From NCBI GenBank assembly GCA_002429165.1, contig DIYV01000024.1:2438-8175 (forward strand): DNA of 5,738 nt, written 5' to 3'. This stretch comes from Gallionella sp. UBA6045. GTDB lineage: Bacteria; Pseudomonadota; Gammaproteobacteria; Burkholderiales; Gallionellaceae. The notes under the pieces are model-generated. The model did no database searches and was not told the DNA's origin. It saw only the letters and a list, made by a program, of their open reading frames with translations. Position 1 is the first letter of the stretch; the number at the start of each line of letters is the position of its first letter. This document shows positions 1 through 5,738 of this stretch, piece by piece. The position numbers were made by a program, and so were the translations under genes.

Positions 1-168
1 TATTGCGATTTTGTCAAAATTGACGCTTTCCGGCACGAGGGAAACAATAGCAATGTTCTTGATCACGCTTTTACTCTGCTCGGTCAAATGTTGCGGTGCG
101 GAGGCGCAACCGGACAACAGCAAGAAGATTGCAAATATGCGTGTGATCGGGTTTGATACATGGTTCAT
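1..168 (-). CDS. Putative lipoprotein, N-terminal part (runs off left edge)
   Basis: The reverse strand has an open frame of 56 codons from an ATG at 168-166 to the window edge with no stop. The N-terminus is a typical lipoprotein signal: a short polar start with Arg10, a hydrophobic stretch (IFAIFLLL, about residues 11-18) and a lipobox LSGC with the acylated Cys at residue 21. The mature part begins ASAPQHLTEQ and continues with a beta-strand-like IAIVSLVPES. A weak Shine-Dalgarno GGA lies 8 nt before the ATG. By analogy with known lipoproteins, the product should be cleaved by signal peptidase II and anchored in the inner or outer membrane. Its Ser22 at +2 (mature sequence C-A-S: Ala at +2, Ser at +3) does not give the Asp inner-membrane retention signal, so outer-membrane sorting is plausible. 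I do not recognise the family. It is divergent from purU. A plus-strand frame covers the same bases but has no comparable protein features. Confidence 0.72.
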   Translation of the reverse strand, partial: MNHVSNPITRIFAIFLLLSGCASAPQHLTEQSKSVIKNIAIVSLVPESVNFDKIAI

Positions 169-328
169 TTTAGTTTTCCAGTTCAATCTGTCCAATATGA
201 TAATTGTACTATCAACAAACAGCTGTTTAGAAAACAATATAAAAAAGTTCGATTTGGCTTATCCGCGTTCTTCTTCAGTATCATTGTTCGGCAGTTAGAA
301 TGACCGCCACGCACAAAGGAACATCAGC
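169..328. promoter_or_regulatory. Divergent intergenic region with palindrome
   Basis: This AT-rich gap separates two divergent starts, so it should carry promoters for the lipoprotein gene (leftward) and purU (rightward). It contains a perfect 12-bp palindrome AAACAGCTGTTT at 217-228. Leftward -10-like candidates are TACAAT (complement of 203-208) and the adjoining TATCAT. Rightward -10-like candidates are TATAAA (238-243), TATCAT (279-284) and TAGAAT (296-301). None has a good -35 at 16-18 bp, so I do not assign a definite promoter. The palindrome lies where a regulator could act on the leftward promoter, but this is inference only. Confidence 0.4.
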
Positions 329-1198
329 ATGAACAACGCCAGGCGTTACACCCTGACCATCTCCTGCCCCGACCGGGCGGGCATCATCGCGGCGGTGAGC
401 GGCTTTATCGCGGAGCATGGCGGCTTCATCGTCGAGGCAAGTTATCACACCGAGCAGGAGGCGCAACTCTTCTTCATGCGCCAGGAAATACGCGCCGATT
501 CCCTGCCGTTCGATGCCGATGAGTTCCGCCGCCGTTTTACTGCGCTGGCGCAGGAGTTCGCGATGAGTTGGCAGTTATCAGATTCGGCACAAAAGAAGCG
601 GCTGGTGATCCTGGTGAGCAAACAGGATCATTGCCTGAACGATCTGCTGCACCGCTGGCGCAGCGGCGAGTTGCTGGTGGACATTCCCTGCGTGATTTCC
701 AACCACGGGGATTTGCGCAGCTTCGTCGAGTGGCACGGCATCCCGTTCATCCATGTGGACATGCCGGGAAATAATACCGCCGGCAAGGCCGCCGCGTTCG
801 ACCAGATCGCCGCGCTGTTCGAGCAGCATCGCGGCGATTGCATGGTGCTTGCACGCTTCATGCAGATTCTGCCGCCCGCGTTGTGCCGGCGTTATGCCGG
901 GCGCATCATCAACATACACCACAGCTTCCTGCCGTCCTTCGTCGGCGCCAAGCCCTATCACCAGGCCTATCAGCGCGGCGTCAAACTGATCGGTGCGACC
1001 TGCCATTACGTCACCGACGAGCTGGATGCGGGGCAGATCATCGAGCAGGACACGATGCGCATCGACCATGGCGACACGGTCGAGGATCTGGTGCGTTATG
1101 GGCGCGACATCGAGAAAACTGTATTATCGAGAGGTCTGCGCTATCACGTGGAAGATCGCGTAATGGTGTGCGGCAACAAGACCATCGTGTTTCGCTGA
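329..1198 (+). CDS. purU: Formyltetrahydrofolate deformylase
   Basis: PurU hydrolyses 10-formyltetrahydrofolate to tetrahydrofolate and formate in the cytoplasm. This balances one-carbon pools and can supply formate for formate-dependent purine synthesis (PurT). The 289-residue product is close to the usual length of about 280-290. Residues 6-85 form an ACT-type regulatory domain (YTLTISCPDRAGIIAAVSGF), which binds Met/Gly effectors in the E. coli enzyme. Residues from about 90 form the formyltransferase fold. The active-site signature is INIHHSFLPSFVGAKPY at 194-210, with the catalytic Asn195 and His197, followed by IGATCHYVTDELDAG with Asp233. These match the Asn-His-Asp triad of the GART/PurU family. 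The ATG is preceded by AAAGGA (315-320) with 8 nt spacing, which supports this start. The gene is followed after 44 nt by the peptidase gene on the same strand, so the two may be co-transcribed. Confidence 0.96.
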   Translation: MNNARRYTLTISCPDRAGIIAAVSGFIAEHGGFIVEASYHTEQEAQLFFMRQEIRADSLPFDADEFRRRFTALAQEFAMSWQLSDSAQKKRLVILVSKQDHCLNDLLHRWRSGELLVDIPCVISNHGDLRSFVEWHGIPFIHVDMPGNNTAGKAAAFDQIAALFEQHRGDCMVLARFMQILPPALCRRYAGRIINIHHSFLPSFVGAKPYHQAYQRGVKLIGATCHYVTDELDAGQIIEQDTMRIDHGDTVEDLVRYGRDIEKTVLSRGLRYHVEDRVMVCGNKTIVFR

Positions 1199-1242
1199 TT
1201 CCAGATTCGGAAGTGATTTTTGTCGGGGCTAAAAGGTAAACT

Positions 1243-1959
1243 ATGAAGAACTTCTTATTCGCGGCACTTCTCTATACTTTTATATCGCCGGCTTTTGGCC
1301 AGTCACCGGCTGCGGAATCTGCATTTGCCGAACCCGCCGTCGTGTATTGGGACTCGGCCGAAGGCAAAGTCCTGCGTGCCCGCATGCCGGCCGACGCCGA
1401 TTACTGGCAGCTTGCCCCGAACTTCGCCGCGCAGATCACCCAGTCGTATTGCTCCGTGGCCAGCGCCATCACCGTACTCAATTCGATGCCGATCGCGAAA
1501 CCGGTCGATCCGACCTATGCGCCCTACGCCTACTTTACCCAGCGCAACTTTTTTACCCCCGCGGTCGCAAAGATCATCAGCCCGCAGACGGTTCTCGAGA
1601 TGGGCATGACGCGCGAGGAAATGGCCGCAACGCTATCGCGCGAGGGTGTCAAGGCAATCTCTATTGCTGGCGATACCTTCAGCGAGGAGAGTCTGCGCAC
1701 CCTGCTGAAGAAAGCGCTGGGCGATGACGGGCAGTTCGTGCTGGCCAATTATTATCGTGGGGCTCTGGGGCAGGTCGGCGGAGGACACTGGTCGGCATTG
1801 GCCGCCTATGATGCGCAGTCCGACAGCGTGCTGATACTCGATGTGGCCAAGTACAAATATCCCCCGGCATGGGTCAGCATCAGCCTGCTGCGTCAGGCGA
1901 TCGCCACGACAGACACAACCAGCAATAAAGCGCGCGGATTGGTTATTGTTTCAAAATAA
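1243..1959 (+). CDS. Exported phytochelatin synthase-like cysteine peptidase (C83 family)
   Basis: The 238-residue protein matches the short bacterial form of phytochelatin synthase (about 220-240 residues, catalytic half only; the Nostoc protein alr0975 is the reference). Plant enzymes join gamma-Glu-Cys units of glutathione into phytochelatins. Short bacterial forms mainly remove Gly from glutathione to give gamma-Glu-Cys. The nucleophile is Cys70 in QSYCSVASAITVLNSM, with His182 in GGGHWSALAAYD and Asp200 in the hallmark motif LDVAKYKYPPAWV. The triad is therefore complete and spaced almost as in alr0975. The first 19 residues look like a Sec signal peptide with an AFG|Q cleavage site, so the enzyme probably works in the periplasm. 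The C-terminal Cys-rich metal-sensing domain of eukaryotic forms is absent. AAAAGG at 1231-1236 lies 6 nt before the ATG. The physiological substrate here (glutathione or another gamma-glutamyl peptide) is unknown, and I see no metal-resistance genes nearby. Confidence 0.88.
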   Translation: MKNFLFAALLYTFISPAFGQSPAAESAFAEPAVVYWDSAEGKVLRARMPADADYWQLAPNFAAQITQSYCSVASAITVLNSMPIAKPVDPTYAPYAYFTQRNFFTPAVAKIISPQTVLEMGMTREEMAATLSREGVKAISIAGDTFSEESLRTLLKKALGDDGQFVLANYYRGALGQVGGGHWSALAAYDAQSDSVLILDVAKYKYPPAWVSISLLRQAIATTDTTSNKARGLVIVSK

Positions 1960-1971
1960 ATGACATGGGAG

Positions 1972-4719
1972 TCAGGCCAGCCTTGCAACAAGGCGGCGGA
2001 TCTCCGGCACACAGGAACCGCATCCGGTACCCGCTTTCAAGCATATTCCAACTGCTTCGACACTATCCAGCCCCTGCTGTTGTATCTCATTCAGGATGGT
2101 TTTTTCGCCGACGCTGAAACAGGCGCACACGGTACGTCCGGTATTGGCGGTCGCACCCTGCGGCGGTCGCGCGGCCAGCAATCCGGCCAAGTCCGCCGCA
2201 TCGATCGCGGCCTGGCTGAACAGACTTGCCAGCCATTCGCGTTCCGGCAAACGCTGATCTGGTGCGATGAAGAACACGGCTTCCAAGCGGCCGTGCTGCA
2301 CGCAAGCGGCGCGATAGCGGCCCATCGCGGCATCGCGGTACTCGATCAGGTCCCCTGAACAAGCCAGCGCTGCCTGCACCCAGTCTCGCCAGTTCTCCGG
2401 CACCACCTCTCCCGCGATCTCATGCCGCCAATAACCCGCGCCCTGTGTGCGGGCGCAATAATCGGCTTCCGGCAACGCAAGCCGCTCGCGGCTCAGCACA
2501 AAACCCTGCCAGGCTGGACGGTAGGGTGCGACATACACCGGCGTGTGTTTGAATTCCGGCTGGCCGGAGATCGGGTCGGTGATAGTCGCAACCAGCGCAT
2601 CCACCCGCGCCGATCTTGCATAAGCGTCGTTCCAGTGCATGGGCACGAACACCGAGCCGATGCGCTGCTCGTCGCTGACCCGCACGCGCGCCAGCATGTT
2701 GCCGTGCCGGCTGCTTAATCGCGCCAGCCCGCCGAACTGCAATTGGTACTTTTGCGCATCGCGCTCATGCACCTGCACGTAAGGCTCATACGAATGCGCA
2801 TTCAGGCGCGGTACCTTGCCGGTGCGCGTCATCGTGTGCCATTGGTCGCGCAATCGCCCGGTGTTCAGCACCAGCGGAAATTCGATATCCGTTGCCACAG
2901 CCGGCAGTCGCGCCGCAACGGCGATCATGCGCGCCTTGCCGCTGGGTGTATAAAACTTTCCGTCGGCGAACAGGCGCTGCGTGCCTTGCGGTGTTTGGCT
3001 GTTCACCGGCCATTGCACCGGTTGAATTGCGTCGTATTGCGCATCGTCGATAACGCTCAACGCGCTGATGTCGAAAGCACGGTTAGTATGAAATTCGCGT
3101 AGCGATTCGTTTGCCCCCTCGCCCGCTTGCGGGAGAGGGTTGGGGAGAGGGAAACGGGCTTGCCCGTTGCCAGTATTTTCGAAGCCTGACAGCCGCGCAT
3201 GTTCACGAAATATCTGCGCGGGTTGTGTGTAAGGAAATGCTTCGGCAAAGCCCATGCGCTGCGCCACCTGGGTAATGATCCACCAGTCCGGTTTGGACTC
3301 TCCAGCTGCCGGCAGGAACGCGCGCTGCCGCGAGATGCGCCGCTCGGAATTGGTCACGGTGCCATCCTTCTCGCCCCAGCCTGATGCGGGCAACAGGATG
3401 TCGGCGCAGGCAGTGGTGTCGGTGTGCTGCATACAATCGGACACCACCACCAGCTCACAAGCCAGCAACGCTTCGCGCACCTTGTCCGCGTCCGGCATGC
3501 TGACCACCGGATTGGTGCCCATGATCCACACCGCCTTGATCCTGCCCGACGCGATGGCCTGAAACATGTCCACAGCTTTCAGCCCCGGTGTCTGCGCCAT
3601 ATTCTTTGCGGTCCAGAAACGCGCCACCAAATCTATGCTCGCCGCATCGGAAAAATCCATGTGTGCCGCCAGTTGATTCGCCAGCCCGCCGACCTCGCGT
3701 CCGCCCATCGCATTCGGCTGGCCGGTCACCGAGAACGGCCCCATGCCCGCTTTTCCAATTCGACCGGTAGCCAGATGCACGTTGATGATCGCGTTGCCTT
3801 TGTCCACGCCGCTGGAAGACTGGTTGATGCCCTGCGAGAAAACCGTCACGGTGCGTTCGGTGCAAGTGTACTGGCGGAAGAATTCGCTGACCTGTGTCTC
3901 AGGCACGCCACACACCTGCGCCACTTTCGGTATCGAGTTGACCGCGCGCGCCGCCTCGAAGGCACCGGCAAAACCTTCCACGTGCGCCTCGACGAAATTC
4001 AAATCGATTGCGTCCTCGCGGCGCAGGTGATGCAGCAGGCCGTTGAACAGAAATGCGTCCGCTCCCGGCGCAATCGCCAGATGCAGATCGGCGATGTCGC
4101 AAGTGGCGGTGCGCCTCGGGTCGATCACCACCACCTGCATTGTGGGGCGCGCTTTCTTTGCCGCAGCGAGGCGCTGGTAAAGCACCGGGTGCGCCCAGGC
4201 ATAGTTGGAGCCGACCAGCACGACGAGGTCGGCCATCTCGATATCTTCGTAACAGACCGGTACCGCATCCGCGCCGAACGCGCGTTTGTGCGCGGCCACC
4301 GCCGACGACATGCACAGACGGGAATTGGTATCGATGTTCGCGCTGCCGATGAAACCTTTCATCAGTTTGTTGGCGACGTAATAATCTTCGGTCAGCAGTT
4401 GCCCCGAGACATAGAACGCCACCGCATCCGGCCCGTGCTGCGCGATGATCTCTTTAAACCCTTCAGCGACGCGACCCAGCGCCTTATCCCATGAAGTGCG
4501 CTGGCCGTTGACGATGGGGTAAAGCAGGCGGCCTTCGTTATCCAGCGTCTGATCCAGCGCCGTTCCCTTGGAACACAGCCGCCCCAGATTGGCCGGATGT
4601 TGCTGGTCGCCCGACACGGTAACAGCGCCAGCCGCGACCTTCACCTCTACTCCGCAACCGACGCCGCAATACGGGCAGGTAGTACGAACAGCATCCGGCA
4701 TGGCTAGGCTGCTTTGCAT
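1972..4719 (-). CDS. nasA: Assimilatory nitrate reductase, catalytic subunit (with in-frame repeat insertion)
   Basis: This cytoplasmic bis-MGD molybdoenzyme reduces nitrate to nitrite for nitrogen assimilation. The product has 915 residues; related NasA proteins have roughly 870-900. The N-terminal [4Fe-4S] motif is CPYCGVGC plus GRLCSKG (Cys15, 18, 22 and 49; Lys51 is the usual electron-relay Lys). The probable Mo-ligand Cys136 lies in NTNSRLCMSSA-like context (TNSRLCMSSA). The molybdopterin dinucleotide-binding domain begins near residue 610 (LNTGRLRDQWHTMTRTG). Residues 861-915 form a BFD-like [2Fe-2S] domain with Cys865, 867, 900 and 903. Residues 517-545 are encoded by an inserted palindromic repeat. 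The start at 4719 overlaps the nirD stop by 16 nt and has AAGG 7 nt upstream. A second ATG at 4701 (residue 7) has a weaker site. The electron donor (ferredoxin, or a NasB-like reductase) is not in the window. Confidence 0.95.
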   Translation of the reverse strand: MQSSLAMPDAVRTTCPYCGVGCGVEVKVAAGAVTVSGDQQHPANLGRLCSKGTALDQTLDNEGRLLYPIVNGQRTSWDKALGRVAEGFKEIIAQHGPDAVAFYVSGQLLTEDYYVANKLMKGFIGSANIDTNSRLCMSSAVAAHKRAFGADAVPVCYEDIEMADLVVLVGSNYAWAHPVLYQRLAAAKKARPTMQVVVIDPRRTATCDIADLHLAIAPGADAFLFNGLLHHLRREDAIDLNFVEAHVEGFAGAFEAARAVNSIPKVAQVCGVPETQVSEFFRQYTCTERTVTVFSQGINQSSSGVDKGNAIINVHLATGRIGKAGMGPFSVTGQPNAMGGREVGGLANQLAAHMDFSDAASIDLVARFWTAKNMAQTPGLKAVDMFQAIASGRIKAVWIMGTNPVVSMPDADKVREALLACELVVVSDCMQHTDTTACADILLPASGWGEKDGTVTNSERRISRQRAFLPAAGESKPDWWIITQVAQRMGFAEAFPYTQPAQIFREHARLSGFENTGNGQARFPLPNPLPQAGEGANESLREFHTNRAFDISALSVIDDAQYDAIQPVQWPVNSQTPQGTQRLFADGKFYTPSGKARMIAVAARLPAVATDIEFPLVLNTGRLRDQWHTMTRTGKVPRLNAHSYEPYVQVHERDAQKYQLQFGGLARLSSRHGNMLARVRVSDEQRIGSVFVPMHWNDAYARSARVDALVATITDPISGQPEFKHTPVYVAPYRPAWQGFVLSRERLALPEADYCARTQGAGYWRHEIAGEVVPENWRDWVQAALACSGDLIEYRDAAMGRYRAACVQHGRLEAVFFIAPDQRLPEREWLASLFSQAAIDAADLAGLLAARPPQGATANTGRTVCACFSVGEKTILNEIQQQGLDSVEAVGICLKAGTGCGSCVPEIRRLVARLA
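3085..3176 (-). repeat. Palindromic repeat element inserted in frame in nasA
   Basis: A GC-rich segment within nasA carries two hairpins. One is CCCTC-g-CCCGC, loop TT, GCGGG-a-GAGGG (3116-3139). The other is ACGGGC-TT-GCCCGT (3154-3167). In the nasA frame the core reads FPLPNPLPQAGEGANESL, a peptide that I recognise as the typical translation of a dispersed proteobacterial repeat rather than of nitrate reductase. The pentamer ATACT (nasA strand) occurs at both ends, at 3172-3176 and 3085-3089. The offset is 87 bp, or 29 codons. Removing one unit joins FENT to NRAFDISAL, which resembles the uninterrupted family sequence. The pentamers may be a target duplication or chance. Confidence 0.8.
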
Positions 4720-5033
4720 GCTCCGGCCTTAACCCCAAGAAACAGCACGCCATGTGCGACCCGCACTTCATGACGATGCGCGCAGCCTTCATCCGGTGCG
4801 ACCGCAACGCCCGACTCCAGATCGATCACCCAGCTATGCAGAGGACAGGTGACGCGCTTGCCGTGCACGATGCCCTGCGAGAGCGGCCCGCCCTTGTGCG
4901 GGCAACGGTTGTTCAGTGCGAACACCTGGTCGTCCACGCTGCGGAACAGCGCGATCTCGCCCGATGATGTTTGCACCACCCGCGAACCCTGCCGCGGGAT
5001 GTCTTCCAGATTGCCGATTTGTATCCAGTTCAT
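4704..5033 (-). CDS. nirD: Nitrite reductase small subunit, Rieske type
   Basis: This is the small subunit of cytoplasmic NAD(P)H-dependent assimilatory nitrite reductase, which works with NirB to reduce nitrite to ammonium. The product has 109 residues, the usual size. It is a single Rieske domain with both ligand pairs: RCPHKGG (Cys44, His46) and TCPLHSW (Cys63, His66). A [2Fe-2S] cluster is therefore expected. The E. coli NirD sequence that I recall lacks these ligands, so this is the cluster-bearing form. The start ATG at 5033-5031 is chosen because AGGTGG lies just upstream and the protein then begins MNWIQIGNLEDIP, as the family does. The frame stays open further upstream through a repeat, but without a sound start. 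The gene is separated from nirB by 174 nt of repeat-rich sequence and overlaps the nasA start by 16 nt, so translational coupling with nasA is likely. Confidence 0.95.
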   Translation of the reverse strand: MNWIQIGNLEDIPRQGSRVVQTSSGEIALFRSVDDQVFALNNRCPHKGGPLSQGIVHGKRVTCPLHSWVIDLESGVAVAPDEGCAHRHEVRVAHGVLFLGVKAGACKAA

Positions 5034-5054
5034 AATTTCCACCTCACTATCAAT

Positions 5055-5084
5055 ACCGAAAGCTGCAAGACCGAAAGAGCTGCA
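5055..5084. repeat. Imperfect tandem direct repeat upstream of nirD
   Basis: Two near-identical units lie head to tail, ACCGAAAGCTGCA (5055-5067) and ACCGAAAGAGCTGCA (5070-5084). They differ only by a two-base AG insertion. They sit between the large inverted repeat and the nirD ribosome-binding site, about 20-50 nt before the nirD start. They may be a short slippage duplication, or part of the flank of the repeat element. No function can be assigned. Confidence 0.6.
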
Positions 5085-5089
5085 TCGCT

Positions 5090-5172
5090 CCTCCCCTGAT
5101 AAGGGGAGGCTGGGAGGGGTTGGTGTTTCCGCAAAAACCAAACCCCCTCCAGCTCCCCCTTATCAGGGGGAG
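5090..5172. repeat. Inverted pair of palindromic repeats in the nirB-nirD gap
   Basis: Two copies of one element face each other. Copy one contains the hairpin CCTCCCC-TGATAA-GGGGAGG (5090-5109), then GCTGGGAGGGGTTGGTGTTT. Copy two, read on the other strand, contains CTCCCCC-TGATAA-GGGGGAG (complement of 5153-5172), then CTGGAGGGGGTTTGGTTT. The copies meet near CCGC (about 5129-5132). The whole region is an imperfect palindrome of about 83 bp that could fold as one long hairpin or two smaller ones. This layout is that of paired REP-like or MITE-like elements. There is no T-tract after the structure on the operon strand, so it is not a standard terminator, but it may affect mRNA stability or the nirB:nirD ratio. 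Confidence 0.85.
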
Positions 5173-5207
5173 AGCCATGTTGTTGCTCCGTTCAATTTGT
5201 TCATGTG

Positions 5208-5738
5208 TTACGCAATCGTCGCCAGCGATTCATATTCATGCGCATCCTTGCCTTCCGCGCGTTCCTTCCACGGATCGTCCTGCGAATAGCGTTGCGATTC
5301 CAGGAAGCGTGCATACAGTTCGGCGCGTCCCGCCGCATCCTCGACGACATGCTGTTTCACGTACGCCAATCCGACGCGCTCTATCCATGGTGCGGTGCGT
5401 TCCATATAATGCGCATCCTCGCGATACAGCTGCATGAATGCGCCGGTATATTCCAGCACCTCTTCCTCGGTCGCGACCTTGCACAGGAAATCGGTGACGC
5501 GCACCTTGATGCCGCCGTTGCCGCCGACATGAATCTCGTAACCCGAATCCACGCACACTACGCCGAAATCCTTGATGGTGGCCTCGGCGCAGTTGCGCGG
5601 GCAGCCGGAGACCGCAATCTTGAATTTGTGCGGCGTCCACGAACCCCAGGTCATCTTCTCGATCTTGATGCCCATCGCTGTGGAATCCTGCGTGCCGAAG
5701 CGACACCACTCCGAGCCGACGCAGGTCTTCACGGTGCG
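5208..5738 (-). CDS. nirB: Nitrite reductase large subunit, C-terminal part (cut by right edge)
   Basis: This is the last 176 codons of the siroheme-[4Fe-4S] nitrite reductase large subunit, which reduces nitrite to ammonium with six electrons supplied through FAD and NAD(P)H in the cytoplasm. The frame is open to the right edge, beginning RTVKTCVGSEWC, and ends at TAA (5210-5208). The siroheme/4Fe-4S ligand motifs are both present: TCVGSEWC (Cys-X5-Cys) followed by RFGTQDS, and SGCPRNCAEA (Cys-X3-Cys). A GTG codon at 5732-5730 is internal, not a start. Full-length NirB has roughly 800-850 residues, so the FAD/NAD-binding half and the operon promoter lie outside the window. The tail past the motifs (AFMQLYREDAHYMERTAPWIERVG) is typical of NirB. 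nirD follows after 174 nt in the same direction. Confidence 0.95.
   Translation of the reverse strand, partial: RTVKTCVGSEWCRFGTQDSTAMGIKIEKMTWGSWTPHKFKIAVSGCPRNCAEATIKDFGVVCVDSGYEIHVGGNGGIKVRVTDFLCKVATEEEVLEYTGAFMQLYREDAHYMERTAPWIERVGLAYVKQHVVEDAAGRAELYARFLESQRYSQDDPWKERAEGKDAHEYESLATIA

Noticed and set aside
11..298. 95-codon plus-strand open frame at the left edge
   Set aside because: It covers the minus-strand lipoprotein signal sequence and the AT-rich promoter gap, has no convincing ribosome-binding site, and lacks coherent protein features.
578..1069. 163-codon minus-strand open frame inside purU
   Set aside because: It is a shadow of purU, whose active-site motifs and start are clear.
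1980..1994. GCCTTG-CAA-CAAGGC hairpin just past the peptidase gene as a terminator
   Set aside because: It lies in the nasA coding end and has no T-tract after it on either strand, so it does not look like an intrinsic terminator.
3424..4494. 356-codon plus-strand open frame opposite nasA
   Set aside because: It is antisense to a strongly supported nasA with intact motifs. Its His/Arg-rich composition is that of a shadow frame in GC-rich DNA, with no recognisable domain.
4704..5141. Extended nirD reading back to 5141
   Set aside because: The extra residues are translated from the repeat and spacer, the start would be TTG, and the true family N-terminus with a strong ribosome-binding site begins at 5033.
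5090..5172. CRISPR array or classical insertion sequence
   Set aside because: There are only two copies in inverted orientation, no regularly spaced repeats, and no transposase gene in the window.
5208..5732. GTG at 5732 as the start of a complete small gene
   Set aside because: The codon is inside the NirB cluster motif region, and the frame continues to the window edge with NirB-like residues.

Overview
The window comes from a GC-rich proteobacterium, most likely a betaproteobacterium. The basis is codon and base composition, the assimilatory nitrate/nitrite reductase gene order, and two palindromic repeat types that I associate with betaproteobacterial genomes. A Nitrosomonadales or Gallionellaceae-like relative is a guess; nothing here fixes the genus.

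Left part (1-1959). The start of a small lipoprotein gene runs leftward off the edge (168 to 1, minus strand). It is divergent from purU (329-1198, plus strand), which encodes formyltetrahydrofolate deformylase. The roughly 160-bp AT-rich gap between them must hold the start signals of both genes. Downstream of purU on the same strand lies an exported phytochelatin-synthase-like cysteine peptidase (1243-1959) with a complete Cys-His-Asp triad.

Right part (1972-5738, all minus strand). This is an assimilatory nitrate-reduction operon read from right to left: the C-terminal part of nirB (siroheme nitrite reductase large subunit, cut by the right edge), nirD (Rieske small subunit) and nasA (molybdenum nitrate reductase with a C-terminal [2Fe-2S] domain). 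NasA reduces nitrate to nitrite and NirBD reduces nitrite to ammonium, so together they supply cytoplasmic ammonium. The operon meets the peptidase gene tail to tail, with only 12 bp between the stop codons.

The most unusual feature is that palindromic repeats have invaded this operon twice. One copy lies inside nasA and is translated in frame, adding about 29 residues. An 87-bp offset between flanking ATACT pentamers suggests a clean insertion that can be excised on paper. The other is an approximately 83-bp inverted pair of a different element type in the nirB-nirD gap. It could form a large hairpin in the operon mRNA. Apart from these repeats the genes look intact and conventional, and I see no wholly new system.
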